A DNA stretch of 64,000 nucleotides from Trichobilharzia regenti (GCA_944472135.2 OX235268.1:10670589-10734588); one strand, 5' to 3'. Shown: positions 23,991 through 36,661, counted from the first letter of the stretch. Numbers and translations: made by a program. Notes: generated from the sequence alone by a model not told the origin.

Positions 23991-25960
23991 TTTCTGTTTT
24001 TCAAGTTGGAATATGATGCCAGTTTAGAAGAAGTATTGTACATAGAATTTCATATTTACACGTGATTGAATTTAGGTATAATAGGGTACTGTTATTGCTT
24101 TTGAATAATTGCTTCTGTTGGTAGACTGTAATCAGGCGATATGGACTGCGAAGGCCAATGTAATAAGTTGCAGTAATTTATCACGACAAAATAATCAATG
24201 AAATTAAGAGACGTGGTCAAATAAAACATTGACCTAAGTGTTAATGTGATCATGTAAGAGACTACTGATATCGAACGATAAGAAGAGTGATGTAGTTTAT
24301 CTTTCTATAAAGTAATGATTTCCTTTGAGACAGTAATGTTATAATAGACTAACTGTGATAGATAAGATATGCGTTTTTTTTGTGTACTCTGAGTACATAG
24401 GCTACCAATACAAATCGTGTACTTAAACGGCCTAATTTAGCTGAGTTATATATTTAGTTATTCCACTGCAAACACATTTTCAGCAGCTATTTTTTGCTCA
24501 CCGGATTAAATATAACTGAAAAATTTCACACAAGGCTTGGTGATGCATTGAGGAGATAATGACGATTTACGAGTTTGATGTATTTCACATAAGTATTACT
24601 ACGTTGCCTATCATTCTCATTAACTATCCAATATCATGGAAATGATAATTAAAAGAGATAAAAGGAGTCGACACAAATACATACATTTACAGCGAAACCG
24701 TAGTGAAGCGAGTTAAAAATAGTTTAATGTGAAAGAATACATAATTACATTGAAAAGAGTTTATAAAAATTCAGTGAGAAAAATCACAGTTGTAGATTTT
24801 TAATAGGTGCATCATAGTCTTTAGAATATCTGATAATCCTCCGATCCACAAGATGTGGATCAGTTCCCCCTAGTCGACAGTTGTCCTGGACCAGTCTTTG
24901 CAGTTTTCATCACCACCAGATCCTCCAGGGAAAAACTGGATATGATCTTACAATGCATAATCTGGCATTATATTCCCTCGACGACCTTCTGTTTTATTAT
25001 GAAATACCAGTGAGTGTTCACACATAAGGTGAATTCGGTCTACCTTTGGTGATCAGCTGAATAATCGTTCATACTTTACATGATAGATTTGAAGAATCCT
25101 AGAACTTCCAATTTATCTATGACAGTTTCTCTTCTGCAAAAGCAAATATTGAACAACTACCTCTCTTATCCTTCCTTTACAACCAACTGGAAAAAGATTA
25201 AATCTTCAAACTTTATACTAATTTGATTAAACTACCCCATAATATTCTTTTTGTAAGTGAATCCAATGCGTATGACATCTGCGAAATTTATACACATGTT
25301 AATTTGTTCCCTTGAACTGAAAAGATATAATGCCTGTCTGATTTTATTATCGCTATTTCAAACCCAGCATCAGTCACGTGCAATACGTGTTAGCCGCAAC
25401 CTTCACGCTAAGGGAAATCTACCAGTCACAGAACGCATGAGTGACTTTCGAGTGGTCAGCCTATCCGTAAGCTGTTTGTGTCTCTATCCTCTGTCTATGT
25501 ATGATGTGTTAAATGCATACACGGAAGGGGATTAGTGAATGTGAATTACGGTGAAAGTGTCATTGGTTCATTGGATGTTGAATGACATTTATAAGAGGGT
25601 GGCACATTAAGTGGCGTAAATATTTTTTGGTTTTAGAATAAATTTTGTCTCCTGTAGCGTTAAACACTGTCCATTCGCAAATCTGAACAATTTGTAAATT
25701 ATGGAATGCTGAAATTGCGTTAAAACCTACATTGCATACTTGAATGTCCAAATGTGTTTATGTAAGTGAAATCTAAAACTCTCAATATCAGGTGACCATT
25801 CAGTGACCTGAAAGTAGAAGAGATGGGACAGAATTCCTTTAAAAGTTGATCAGCCATTATTGACGTGACAGTAATTTGGAACTTCACATAATGTAACCAA
25901 CCTTTCCCTTGAATAAACACGAGACATTTTGGCACACTTAGTGTGTATTCAAGACAGATA
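23990..25960. other. No feature recognised
   Basis: No supported gene. Two overlapping minus-strand open frames (25560-25935) carry no motif I recognise and contain no splice or repeat signal. Confidence 0.35.
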
Positions 25961-25961
25961 T

Positions 25962-25965
<4 letters not shown>

Positions 25966-26003
<38 letters not shown>
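25966..26003. repeat. (AT)n microsatellite
   Basis: An uninterrupted dinucleotide run of about 19 repeats of AT. Confidence 0.95.
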
Positions 26004-26005
<2 letters not shown>

Positions 26006-26179
26006 TCAGACTACCTAATTATCATATAGTGTTTCATTTGACTTATGGGCGAATCCATATTCATTGTACTAATTTAGAAGCTTTTTACTGTGAGCATGGA
26101 GGTAGATAGTGAAAAGTAAATAAGTGAATGTGGTCTTGAAGTCCATTGGCATTCCCTATTCGACCAAGTGTACTATCCT

Positions 26180-26812
26180 CTATTTATTATTGTTGTTCCC
26201 TTGGGTTCCTAGTGGAACATAGGGCTTCAACTGCACGTCTCCACTTGCTTCTGTCTTCTGCTGTACTTTTCACCTGCATCCATGTTACTCCATACTGTTT
26301 CAAATCCTCTTCACACGATCTCCTCCTTGTCACCCTTGCACCGATGACCCACCCGGTGCTTCCCTTTCTGATCCCACTCAAAGGCCTGACGAGCGATGTC
26401 ACACAGCGTCCTCCTCAGAGACTGACCAACCCATCTCCACTTTCTCCTGCATATTTGTTAGGCGATTGGTTCTTGTTTGGTTTGCTTGTGCCCGTAGTTT
26501 CTAGTTGGAGATTCTTTCCGGCCCGTCCATCTAATCCTCAGCATAGAGCGAAGACAGTTGTTGATAAATGACTGCAACTGGGTGTTGGAAATATTCTTTA
26601 TGACCTGCCAAGTTTCTGATCCGTATAGAAGAACTAACTTGACGTTTGTGTTGAAAATCCGACCGAATTTTTTGTTGATGCTGAGTGACGAAGATTTCCA
26701 GATTGGTTTCAGGTTGACGAATGTGTTTTTGCCTTCCTGATTCTCGATTTGACATCCTCATCTGTTCTGACTGCCCGTAGTTTAGACAATGCTCCCTAGA
26801 TAAGTGAATGTC
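26180..26812 (-). mobile_element. 5'-truncated RTE LINE copy, minus strand
   Basis: On the minus strand it starts at the TYLGS region ('acttatctagggagcattgt'). It runs through 'TNLEIFVTQHQQ', the 'IRNLAGHKEYF' region and 'RPLSGIRKGS.GWVIGARVTRRRSCEEDLKQ', and ends 'EALCSTRNPREQQ' with the shared 3' motif and an AAT-like tail. It is about as long as the C-terminal quarter of the LINE, and stops and shifts break the frame. The gene order and the C-terminal RRSCEE motif match the copies at 13.8, 15.8 and 45.2 kb. Confidence 0.85.
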
Positions 26813-26909
26813 AAATTTTTCATCTTTAGATTTAATGTCGATATTATTTTAAACATCACTGAAGCAGTTCAAAAATATTTTTATCAACCGACAGAACCTC
26901 TACTTTATT

Positions 26910-27905
26910 TCTTGCCAAACTATATAATTCGGCCAGTTAAACTTCTTTTTTCCCATGAACGACTCGAGAAAACTAGAGCTAACTGCTAGAAAAGCTTTGA
27001 AACAGGTATCTAGCTTTCTTTTATATAAGAGATCAACAGTATGAACGCATTTGTTCCCGTATTTGTATGGCATAATTGTCTTGAACATTATTCCATTTCC
27101 CCGACAAATGATCAACGGAAGTGTGAAGGATAATCTGCCGCTTTGGGACAACTCAATGTGTGTTTATAAATTCACCTGCTCGTATGGAGCTAGTTATATT
27201 GGCCGCAAAAAGCACACGCTTTCCAAACGCATCTCTGAACAGTATCTGGCATGGTTAGCAAAGGGACAATGTAAGACAATTACTAGCTCAGTTCTCGAGC
27301 ATTTGGTAAACTCAGGCAACGTAGCTCCACCAGAGTCGTCTTTCAAGATCATCTACAAAGTGAATCTAAATGGTACAAAGGGCATCAGGTTTCGGCTTTT
27401 GTGTATGGCGGAGGCGTTGGCAATTCATCGATAAAACCCTGAACTCTGCATACAGAAAATGTTTGCCCAGTCTCTTATTCTATCTTGGTCTTAACCTCTT
27501 CACTAATCGTTCCTGTAAAAAAATTTGATTTTTTCTTTTCCTAACTTTACTTTTAGTTTGCTTTTGCTTTAATAATTAATTCACTATTATCACTCTCACA
27601 TGCTTTTTTGTACATTTTCACACCCTCTTCACACTTGTTAAATTGACACGTAAATACCACCTTTATTCTCATTCAAGAGAAATTTTAACCTTATCAAATT
27701 TCTATCTTTGGGCCGTTGAGTACCAGGTAATTTACAACTTTGAATTTTTATTTCTTAAGCCCCTTCTGGGTAATTATATCAATTATGTTACCACCTATTA
27801 CTCAAAAATAGATCAGTATATATTTTTGTAAGTATATAAATACGACTGTACAGGCTCGGAAGAAGATTTCACTGATGAAAATTTTCTTCGCTGAATCTGT
27901 CTTTT
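26910..27905 (+). mobile_element. Penelope-like element fragment with GIY-YIG domain
   Basis: The frame at 27051-27434 encodes the C-terminus of an EN+ Penelope-like protein: SVKDNLPLWDNSMCVYKFTC, then SYGASYIGRKKHTLSKRISEQYL, then SSVLEHLVNSGN. The Y..(F/I)TC, YIG, R...R and downstream H/E positions fit the GIY-YIG nuclease fold, although EH is changed to EQ. It aligns well with the PLE at 43 kb. The reverse transcriptase is missing. A plausible 3' untranslated part extends to about 27905 and contains a 'gaagaagatttcactgatgaaaattttcttc' hairpin. Confidence 0.75.
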
Positions 27906-27909
27906 ATTT

Positions 27910-29380
27910 TCTTCATTATTCCATTTATTAGCAAAGGTAACAAGTCTCAAACGAGTGGAATCTCCTGAATTCAGTATCGACAGTGATTACTGGAGCAACG
28001 TTATTTTCACTTTGAGACACAGGTTATTTATCATGAAATTTGAAAATTTAATCGTTCAGTATGAGCTAATATTGTGAATGTTTAATATATTTGAGATACA
28101 TTTGGATCTTTTTTATAGGCGAGAAGTCACACCTAATATGCTGAAATACCACATCGGCCGTTATTTCACGCATTTGATATTTGCTTAATCTGAATACACA
28201 TGTATATATAGATAAAATATTCTCTTCCTTTCCTGCTGCCAGGGCAGATCATTATTTGCAATCACACTTGATGTCATCTTGTCAAATAAAAATAATTCGT
28301 GATCTTCTGAGGTATTACATCATTACCGAATGTGTTTTGGAGTCTCAAATAACATTCGTATCGAAATTACTGGTGAAAAATTCATTCGAGGTATATGACT
28401 GATTGTCACACAGTGTGTCTTTACATTTTCCAGATTGATTTATTACCTCAGATTTAAAGGTCCAATATAAGCTGTAACAAACACAATGGCATTGAAGATA
28501 AAACTCCGTCTGTTAAGCAGAAGATAGTGAGTAGGTATATAACTTGTTCTCATGATTTCCACCGACTGATGTCCCAACAATCCCACACGTGTATTGCAAA
28601 TCTTGAATAAAACTGTTATAAAAGTAGGATATTAGTGCTTGAATGTGTTAATTAAATAACCCACTTGAATTCCATAATGGCCTGCACATTCAATGACTCC
28701 TGCTTATATAGGTTTAGTCTACTAGATGTCTCGTACCGTGAACTACTTTTATTGTTCACTTCTGCATTCATAAGATGATCCTTACACCAGCTAAATTTAG
28801 TTTATACTGATTGAGTGTAGGGATAGAATAATGAAAGAACTAGTAGGAAAATGAATGCCGGTACTGCTTACTAGACACTGGACAATGATTCACGAAGTCG
28901 ACTGGAAAAAATTGTCTACCCTACAATAATTCACGTATTCATTATGACTACTCATAAAACTTAAAAGTAGGATACGTTACTCTAGAAAAATGATGCTTCG
29001 ATATTTAGCGAAGAATATCAACTTCACAGCAACTGTATTCAAAGTTTAATGCGGGATGCATAAATCCGAATATATATATATATATATATTTCACTTATCA
29101 TCATATCACAGTATTATTAAAAATGTCATTATGAAATTGAAAATAGTAGAAGCAGGGTGAAATTAAGAAAATGAATCAATCGAGAAAATGTGAAAGTTCA
29201 AAAAGCCAGTCAGCGGGAAAATCAATCACTGAAAATCTCAAGGAGATGGATCTGCTACAAAAATTATTCTGATGCTGTTTAACTGCTTAGAATATTCTAA
29301 AGCGAATTGAGATATTCCGAAATATATTAGAATAACATGTCATTAAATGGACTTATTTTCGCTGGAATCATCCTAACAGT
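27910..29380. other. No gene recognised; short AT repeat
   Basis: AT-rich sequence with a short (AT)n run at about 29071-29089. No supported coding sequence. Confidence 0.4.
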
Positions 29381-29392
29381 TTATTCTAGTTT

Positions 29393-30877
29393 AAATTAAA
29401 TATTCCCATAATTTATTCAGAACAAAATATTTAGAGCGAACAATTGTTTTCAATAAATTCTTCTTCAGGCTTTACAACTATAAATCCATTAATGTAAGCA
29501 TACAATAGCCAGTAAAGGCGAATTAGAATCATATCAGAAAGTGTATTGTGGAAACAAGTATAAGATGGGATGGAACAATAGTCATATAGTTTTTTTTTTA
29601 ATATGCATGGCCAATAACAACATGGTACAGAATGAGATGAAATAATTTAATTTAATGATGTGTGTATATATATAAATATAGTTAACAGAAAAATACAGGT
29701 TTCAAGAGTGAGTACTATTGGTGAATAATTGACAATCATTGAGAGAAATGATGGAACGATTCAGCGCTCTATTTTTCGTAAACAAACATGGACTGGACAA
29801 TATCTTCATTTTACCAGTTTTGTTCCTATCCAGTATAAACGTTCCCTAGTGAAATGTTTGTTCTCAAGGGCCCGAAAAATATGCACGAGTGACACACTGA
29901 TGGATGAGCTTCGACATGTACATTCAGTTTTATTAGCTAATGGTTATCTGGAGAGCTTTATCACTTGTCACAGCAAAGAAAAACTACATCTCGAAAAGAC
30001 AGCTTCTGTACCAAAGAAAGCCATCTTTATTAATCTACCATTCAAGGGCGACCAGATTATGCAGTTGACAACTCAAAGACTTCGATCAGCCATCAAACGC
30101 ACATTCTACGCCGCATCTCTTTTTCCCACTTGCCGAACATTTTCGATCCCTGTTCCTACGATTAAAGGACGAAATTCTGTGGACTCTACTTCAAACTGTA
30201 TCTACAAGTTCACCTGCAGCTGCGGTGACACCTATATAGGTAGAACTAACAGAATGTTCCAATGTCGTCGAAAAGAACATATTCCAAAATGGCTAGTAAA
30301 CCATATCGAAAATCCCAACGCGATTAATCTTAATAGAAATCCAGCATCATCCATTGCAAAACACTTATTAATGTCTGGTCACAAAATAAATATTAATGAC
30401 TGTTTCACAATTATTTCAAATAACTCTAATTCAAGGTTATTGAAGGTGATGGAAGCACTTTGGATTAATCACATACAGCCTAAACTGTGTGTACAAAAAT
30501 CAATAGACTTCAATCTTCGCCTACCCTGGACTGCATGACCTATCTTAATATGATTGGTCATTAGTATGTACTTTTGTTTTTATTTAACTGAGTAAATTTC
30601 ATGAACTTTATTTTATCATTGTTAACCATGTTAGTTGTAAAGCGGTTGTAAAGAAACTACGAAATGATATCATCTCGCGAAATTTGTCTTCTTAATGCCT
30701 TGTTCAAATATGACTATATGACTATTGTTTCATCCCATCTTATACTTGTTTCCACAATACACTTTCTGATATGATTCTAATTCGCCTTTACTGGCTATTG
30801 TATGCTTACATTAATGGATTTATAATTGTAGAGCCTGAAGAAGAATTTATTGAAAACAATTGTTCGCTCTAAATATT
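29393..30877 (+). mobile_element. Penelope-like element, 5'-truncated, 12-bp target duplication
   Basis: It is bounded by the 12-bp direct repeat ttattctagttt at 29381-29392 and 30878-30889. The left ~165 bp (from about 29436) is the reverse complement of the right end (about 30710-30877), the inverted-arm organisation typical of PLE insertions. The interior holds one long open frame for the end of the RT and the GIY-YIG domain. Confidence 0.88.
29729..30538 (+). CDS. PLE C-terminal ORF: RT end plus GIY-YIG nuclease (partial)
   Basis: This 269-codon frame is uninterrupted. Residues 1-100 match the region downstream of the YVDD motif in the 49.6-kb PLE: DGTIQRSIFRKQTWTGQYL here against [19 protein letters not shown] there. 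The GIY-YIG nuclease is near residues 160-195, with IYKFTCSCGDTYIGRTNR followed by RRKEH. It retains the Y-I-G and R/E-H positions expected at the active site, and ends LCVQKSIDFNLRLPW. The RT catalytic core is absent because the copy is 5'-truncated at about 29720, where it joins the inverted arm. The start codon shown is simply the first in frame. The complete frame suggests a fairly recent insertion. Confidence 0.85.
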   Translation: MTIIERNDGTIQRSIFRKQTWTGQYLHFTSFVPIQYKRSLVKCLFSRARKICTSDTLMDELRHVHSVLLANGYLESFITCHSKEKLHLEKTASVPKKAIFINLPFKGDQIMQLTTQRLRSAIKRTFYAASLFPTCRTFSIPVPTIKGRNSVDSTSNCIYKFTCSCGDTYIGRTNRMFQCRRKEHIPKWLVNHIENPNAINLNRNPASSIAKHLLMSGHKININDCFTIISNNSNSRLLKVMEALWINHIQPKLCVQKSIDFNLRLPWTA

Positions 30878-30889
30878 TTATTCTAGTTT

Positions 30890-33220
30890 GCCTATTTCTC
30901 TTGTATGTACTCTCAATCTTTTTACAAAAGCATAATTCGAGAAACGCTCTTTGACTACGTCTCTGCTAACTTGCTTACACCAAACCTGCTTCGTCATCTG
31001 TGCTACGACAAAAAAATATTCAAATCTCAGTTTAAAGCTTTTAGGAATCACTACTAAAATGAATCACCAACGTATATTTTGAATTTTGTGGTGACATTTA
31101 CTGACAGGTGAGTAGAATGACAGTGAACTCCGGATAGGACTGCAGATTTCTTCAGAAGTGAACCAACCAATGTGAATCAAAGATTCAAGCTAGGTTTCCC
31201 ACTGGAAATGCACTCAGAAGAAACAAAACCATGTCCTTCCTTATTAATCGAGCAAAATGCTTGATTCTAAGTGCAAATACTGATAGAAAATTTCTTCTGA
31301 GAAGTCCGTAACTACAAATTATAATCGAAATTCGATTTGTTAAACCAAACGAATGAGTGAAGCTTAAAATCAAATACACATAAAGTGTCGAAAATAGACT
31401 ACTTTGTCTCACAAAATGAAAATAAACACAACATTCAAGCATCATGTTGTGAGGAAAACATTTGAAGTTTCTTCGGAGATTATTTGCGTGCTTCTATGAG
31501 TAGATAAGTGAATGTGCAGGTGAAGAATAAGGCGGTTCCAATGAAATATGTTCAACATGGAGGGGAACACCAAGGAAAGATATATACCGAAAGCAATTTA
31601 ACGAGAAGAAGGGAATTACGCCACACTAAGACCAATGCATCTTAGAACCGATAAACTTCGATGGAAATTGATAACTACGTTTCCTGCGTAAACATGCAAA
31701 CAGCACATCAACTACTCATTAGTAATAAATAGTGAAAAATAGAATACAAGTGATGTTGTACACAGCTGATATGCTGGGATATATAGGTGAAGGTAAACAA
31801 TAAGCATGTGAAAGTCAATGATTTTATTTACAATTTAGTTATTCTCACACTTCTATCTATTGTATATTGGTCTCTGAGATTCCCCTTTAGATCTTTCCAT
31901 GATATGGTTGATTCACGGAAAGAAGTCAGAGTACCGAGTTACTATTAGAGTGACTAATTCACAATGTGTATGAAGTAACACAAACCGCACCCCCAATAAG
32001 TGGTAATTACCTGTACTATCTATATTTCAGGCCGGTTAATTTCCTTTAGTTGTTCAACAGTAAGCTATTTTCTGACTTTTTATCTTCGAACTTATCTTCG
32101 TTCTCTTACTCTATTAGCTAACACTCAAAATTTCGTAATTACAATCGAAAATATATTTAACACATTCGTAACCCCCTATTTAGTAGAATAAACTCACTCT
32201 CTATCCTACTCTTCGCGTACAACTGAAATTAGTTTGATGTCTTCACTTATTTCTTTCATGGTTATTTTTTCTTCACTGTGATTAGAGAAGTAGTCTTCTA
32301 CGTGTAAGTAAAGTGAGGTGTGAAAACAAAGGCTAAACACAAACTACCACGCCCATTCTCAAAACAATTCACCGATCGTAAACATCAGTTTGCTACTAAT
32401 GTGTTGTTTAGTTCTGTCAAGATTATCTGTGTTTATATCTCAGCCGAGTAAACCAACTAAATACGATGTTTGTGTAATTGTCTATTTGATTGAAGTAATA
32501 AAAAATCAATTTACTTGTGAAAACAAAAACAACACTGTCAACCAACACATTTCATTATCGCTTAATTCATCAACACACTTCAATACGATGTACGCGTATC
32601 ATTCAGATTCATTGAAGTTCTTTTCATGATATTGTGTACCAGTGTATTGAAGTGATAATGGATAAGCTGAAGGTTGAATATTATGAGAAAGGAGAGATTG
32701 TGAAAAATTATGTTAGTGTTGCTCACTGTTAAGGAAACGAATGAAATTTGTGTGAAGTGGAACACATAGCTTCCTGATGTACAATAAACCTGCTAATGAA
32801 ATTACTGCATATTACAGTGTGATTTTCATGGAATATAATGGTGATCTGATTGTGTGAAGAGTCATCTATCAATAGACACCGGATATTTTATTCTATGGAC
32901 AATACTCTTGTCAAAAATTCCTATGGAATTTCAGAGTAAACCATTCGGTATTTTGTATATGCATCATATTTACTTGGTAAGTTGACTGAGAAATAAACAC
33001 CAGTGTTTGTGATAAGATTAACGATAAATCATTCTTAAACTGATGTCTTTGATCGGTGAAACTACCAGAGAAATTGGCGTTGTTCTTTTTGTGTTTCTCA
33101 ACTTTCGGTTTCACATCTAACTCTGCATTTACATTTCAAACAATTTGATCGTTTTTCTGTTTGTTATGATGACAAAAGGAGGCATGAGAAATACTCTTTG
33201 TTTGGGACATTCAGGTAGAT
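30890..33220. other. No feature recognised
   Basis: About 2.3 kb of AT-rich sequence without supported genes or repeats. Confidence 0.4.
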
Positions 33221-33221
33221 A

Positions 33222-33515
33222 GCTGCGACCAATAGGGTACAGTAGGTTGAAGATGAGGCAGTGACTCATCTGAGAAGACATTGAGAAATGGTCGCGCTAT
33301 GTCGTGAATTAACAAAAGTTAGAATTCAAGGCCCATTGGATAGGTTCCAAGTGGCTCAATGGTCTATGAGTTCGCCTTGTAACCAGATGGGTTCGATCCC
33401 CAGAGGGTGAGTACTGATGAAGAGTCCCAAACTATGACAAAACATCCCACCAGTACTCCCAGGTTTTCCAGTGGTTCTCTAACTGATGTCAGCTCATGAT
33501 GAAATCCTCCATGCA
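33222..33515 (+). mobile_element. Sm-alpha-like hammerhead SINE unit, full length but mutated
   Basis: The head 'gaccaatagggtacagtaggttg', 'ggtcgcgctatgtcgtgaatt', 'ccaagtggctcaatggtctatgag', B box 'gggttcgatcccc', hammerhead region and tail 'ctctaactgatgtcagctcatgatgaaatcc' are all present. In the ribozyme part, bases are inserted near the CTGANGA box (ctgatgaagag), and GACGAAAC has become GACAAAAC, losing the conserved G of GAAA. It is therefore probably inactive. Confidence 0.85.
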
Positions 33516-33934
33516 GTCAGTTAAACATCCCTACAAAACCAAAACTAGAAAGCTGACAGTCATTGCATTGGAAACAAGATCATTTATTTGCATAAGCATA
33601 TTGCTCACCCGTATTATATTCAGTTATTTACGTGATTGAGAAATATACACAAATATTTATGATCACACTAAAAGTAAAAGGAACCCATAAACTAATGTGC
33701 GAGTTAGGTTGATTCACTTGAGAAATGAGCTTTGTGTTCTCCGTTTGTTAAACATTTCTATTCACATTTCTCTATCTTTATGAGTGAAGTGTTATCAATT
33801 TGTGTTTTTGGCTAGTAATAATAGAATTTATGCCATACGACATGGCCCATTTTAACATTTTCACACACTTCAACCGCGTATCATTCTGCCTTACTTTAGA
33901 TCCTTTCTCAAAACTCAGGTTGCTCCATATTTAG

Positions 33935-35895
33935 CATTTACATCATGTACTACATATATGGCGGCCTGCTTAAATCTTGGGCTACCAAAATTTCCATCAT
34001 ACATATTGCACCTATTTCTTTGGATTTTTGTTTTAATTATTCAATTATGAGTCCAAATCGCATTACTTACTGTCGCAATTATTTAGAATGTTTTCAACCT
34101 GATGATTTACGAGTATATAATAACCTTAAGAAAAAGCGTCATGGTGGGTGGCAAAGATCCTTAAAGCTTTCTTCATTGCATCAGATGACTGTTCCTGTGA
34201 TTATGAGCACAAATTGCAGGTCATTATCGAACAAGAATAATTACTTACATTCTCTTTTATACTCAAATGTATATTGTAATACTGGTGTAATTACTCTTCA
34301 AGAGACTTGGCTTCATGATTCATATGACGATAATTTAGTCTCCTTAAGTGGGTTCACAATCTACAGACAAGACTGATGCAACTCAAAGAAGAAGAGAGGT
34401 GGTGGTGTTGCCACATTTATTAATTCTTAGTGTTCTACTGCCAAAAACGTCTGCTTCAAATTCTCAGAAGACAATATTGATTGTATAACTGTAAAATGTC
34501 AACCTAAACACTTATCTAAGTATAGCTTCATTATCACCACAAATATCTATGTCACACCTTGTTGCAGTCCCTAAGAACTATCGATCTTCGCTGATGAATT
34601 CACTATTTTCGCTGCTGCTTCGTTTGGTAACTCCTTGTCTGTAGTGACTGCCGACTTCAAACCATGCGACTACAGTTTGATTATATTGCTGGGCCATGAA
34701 AATATTGTTAACTTCCCAACTCGACAAGATACTTCCCTTGATTTAGTATTTATAAATGATTCTGGAATATACGAAGCTCGTTGAAGAGCTCCGCTCTTCA
34801 ATTCTGTTTACTTTAATGTACGAGTTTTACCCTAAATTTACAGGCGGTTACACAGCAAAGCCTTCTCAAACTTGTCTCAGAAGGTTGTTCAGAGATGTTA
34901 CTCAAATAAAACGTACACCATCTTAGAAACATGCTCAGTGACACAAGATAGGATCTGTTTAATGATGATTCACTTGATGACAATATCTCTAATATTACAT
35001 CTTATCTGAAATTCTGTTTTGAAATCTGCTGTCCAAAAGAAACACTATTCGTCAAATTTGACCGTTTCTCCTCTCCTCAACTTAAAAAGCTTTGTAGAGA
35101 GAAGGAAAAACTATACATGAAAGATGAAAGTGGTGTAAAAAGAACTACCCAAATTATCTACTGGAGTATGTGTCAAATCTAGACCCATTGCTATTACCTC
35201 TCCTTTTTTGAAAACTATGGAGAAATTACTTTTACTTAGTCTCGAACCTTCGCTTAAATCCTCTAATGACCCTAAACAATTTGTCTATAAGCACAGTAGA
35301 AGCATTTTAGATGCAGCCGCCGTCTTATATCCTAACATTGCTTCCAGTCTAGACAAGGGGGCTAAATTTGTTCATTGTGCCCTCCTAAACTATACATCTT
35401 GGACTCATTCTCTCTTCTGATATCTCCTGGTCTTCTCATGTCTTAGCGATTTCCAGTAAAATATTCCGCCTGGCATTTTACATTAAGAAGTTAAGACACT
35501 CGGGAATACCTCAACCCCTTCTCTTACAGTTCGTAAACTCTTGCATCCTACCTATTCTTCTTTATTGTTCCCCCTTATTCTTTCCTGGTTTGCTTAAAAA
35601 GGACTATGTCACAATTCGTAGAATGCTGAAGACTGTCAGTAGGGTGAGTGGTGTCCCAGTGGACCACATAGTTAACGTCGTTGTCGGTAGGCACTTGACT
35701 TCGTGCAATAAATTTACTAAAAGGATTTTTTCTGATTTGGAGCATCCAGTTTACGCTCAGCTTTCACCTTGCATCTCCTCAGGTGGAACAAGAAGTAACT
35801 TCACAAAACTGTATGCTCGCACGTCTAAGTATAGAAATTCTATGATACTATACTTGGCACGTTTTTTGTGTGATGAAGATAGTGTCAGGTAATAA
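33935..35895 (+). mobile_element. CR1-like LINE with endonuclease relic and RT core deleted
   Basis: An N-terminal frame (33945-34376) carries apurinic-endonuclease motifs: STNCRSLSNK and VITLQETWLHDSYDDN. The adjacent sequence continues KKRGGGVATFI after a stop. Downstream is RT entry sequence SRPIAITSPFLKTMEKLLL (about 35170-35230), then NDPKQFVYKHSRSILDAAAV and CALLNYTSWTHSLF, the motif-A region with its Asp changed to Asn. The frame then jumps to ISWSSHVLAISSKIFRLAFYIKKL (about 35418), so palm motifs B and C including YxDD are missing. The C-terminus (35590-35892) ends KYRNSMILYLARFLCDEDSVR. Motif order fits CR1/SR1-type LINEs. Inactive. Confidence 0.8.
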
Positions 35896-35982
35896 CTAAC
35901 TAACCTTTTTTCATCTAGTAAATAAACAATTTCCTCAATCCATCCTTATATACTCAAGTGTTGGTTTGTAGGGATTTGATTG

Positions 35983-36290
35983 ATTTCAGGATTTCATCAT
36001 GAGGTGACATTAGTTAGAGAACCACTGGAAAACCTGGGAGTACTGGATAGTTGTTTCGTCCTAGTTTGGGACTCTTCAGCAGTACGCACCCACCGGGATT
36101 CGAACCCAGGACCTTCCGGTTACAAGGCGAGCTCGTATACCATTAAGCCACTGGAACCCGATCCAATGGCCAGTGCATGAATTCTAACTTCTGCCAATTC
36201 ACGACATAGCGCGACCGCTAGCCAATGTCTTCGGCGAGTATTTGTCCTCACACCCGACCAGCTGCACCCTACTGGTCACGATTTCCCACT
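35983..36290 (-). mobile_element. Sm-alpha-like hammerhead SINE unit, full length, minus strand
   Basis: On the minus strand it reads head 'gaccagtagggtgcagctggt', 'ggtcgcgctatgtcgtgaatt', 'ccagtggcttaatggtatacg', 'ctcgccttgtaaccgg', B box 'gggttcgaatccc', 'ggtgggtgcgtactg', then the hammerhead core CTGAAGA / GTCC..GGAC / GAAAC intact. The stem-III palindrome reads ACAACTAT instead of ACAGCTGT, which weakens it. The tail ends at 'tgatgaaatcctgaaatcaatc'. It lies head-to-head with the next unit. Confidence 0.88.
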
Positions 36291-36415
36291 TCCCGGGTTC
36301 GAATCCCGGTGGGTGCGTACTGCTGAAGAGTCCCAAACTAGGACGAAACAGCTGTCCAGTACTCCCAGGTTTTCCAACGGTTCTCTAACTAATGTCAGCT
36401 CATGATGACATCCTT
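36291..36415 (+). mobile_element. Sm-alpha-like unit, 5'-truncated, with intact hammerhead
   Basis: It starts just upstream of the B box (gggttcgaatccc) and contains all hammerhead elements. Stem-I strand GTACTG precedes CTGAAGA, then GTCC-CAAACTA-GGAC, GAAA, the palindromic stem III ACAGCTGT, the cleavage triplet GTC, and the complementary strand CAGTAC followed by TCCC, which can pair with the upstream GGG. Sm-alpha repeats of schistosomes are known to encode self-cleaving hammerheads of this form. Confidence 0.88.
36316..36366 (+). ncRNA. Hammerhead ribozyme (Sm-alpha type), consensus core intact
   Basis: CUGAAGA matches CUGANGA. Stem II is GUCC/GGAC with a CAAACUA loop. GAAA follows, then a self-complementary ACAGCUGU that acts as a very short stem III, with predicted cleavage after GUC. 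Stem I is GUACUG/CAGUAC with a further GGG/CCC segment. All invariant core bases are present. Confidence 0.85.
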
Positions 36416-36661
36416 ATATACCTTGAAGTTTCGCTTTTATTATTTCTATTATATTTATGGTCAGTCCTGTTGCTTCTTTGTTTTACTCTGATAATTGCAA
36501 ACACTAACTTATCTCCATGACTGCTGTAATCTTTGTTTTTCCCCTCACCATATCATGTAAAGAGAACATTATATTCAATATTTTTAAATATGTTAGGTTT
36601 TCTAAACGACATTGCCAATTCTGTGTGAAAAAAGCCCACGGCAATTTTCACTTTTTTTTTA

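Noticed and set aside
25966..26003. CRISPR or other ordered array
   Set aside because: Only a dinucleotide microsatellite. No spaced repeats of CRISPR type exist in the window.
26120..26811. ataagtgaatgt at both sides of the 26-kb RTE copy as a target duplication
   Set aside because: The right-hand occurrence is part of the LINE coding sequence itself (TYLGS region), and the left one is 50 bp away from the LINE 3' tail.
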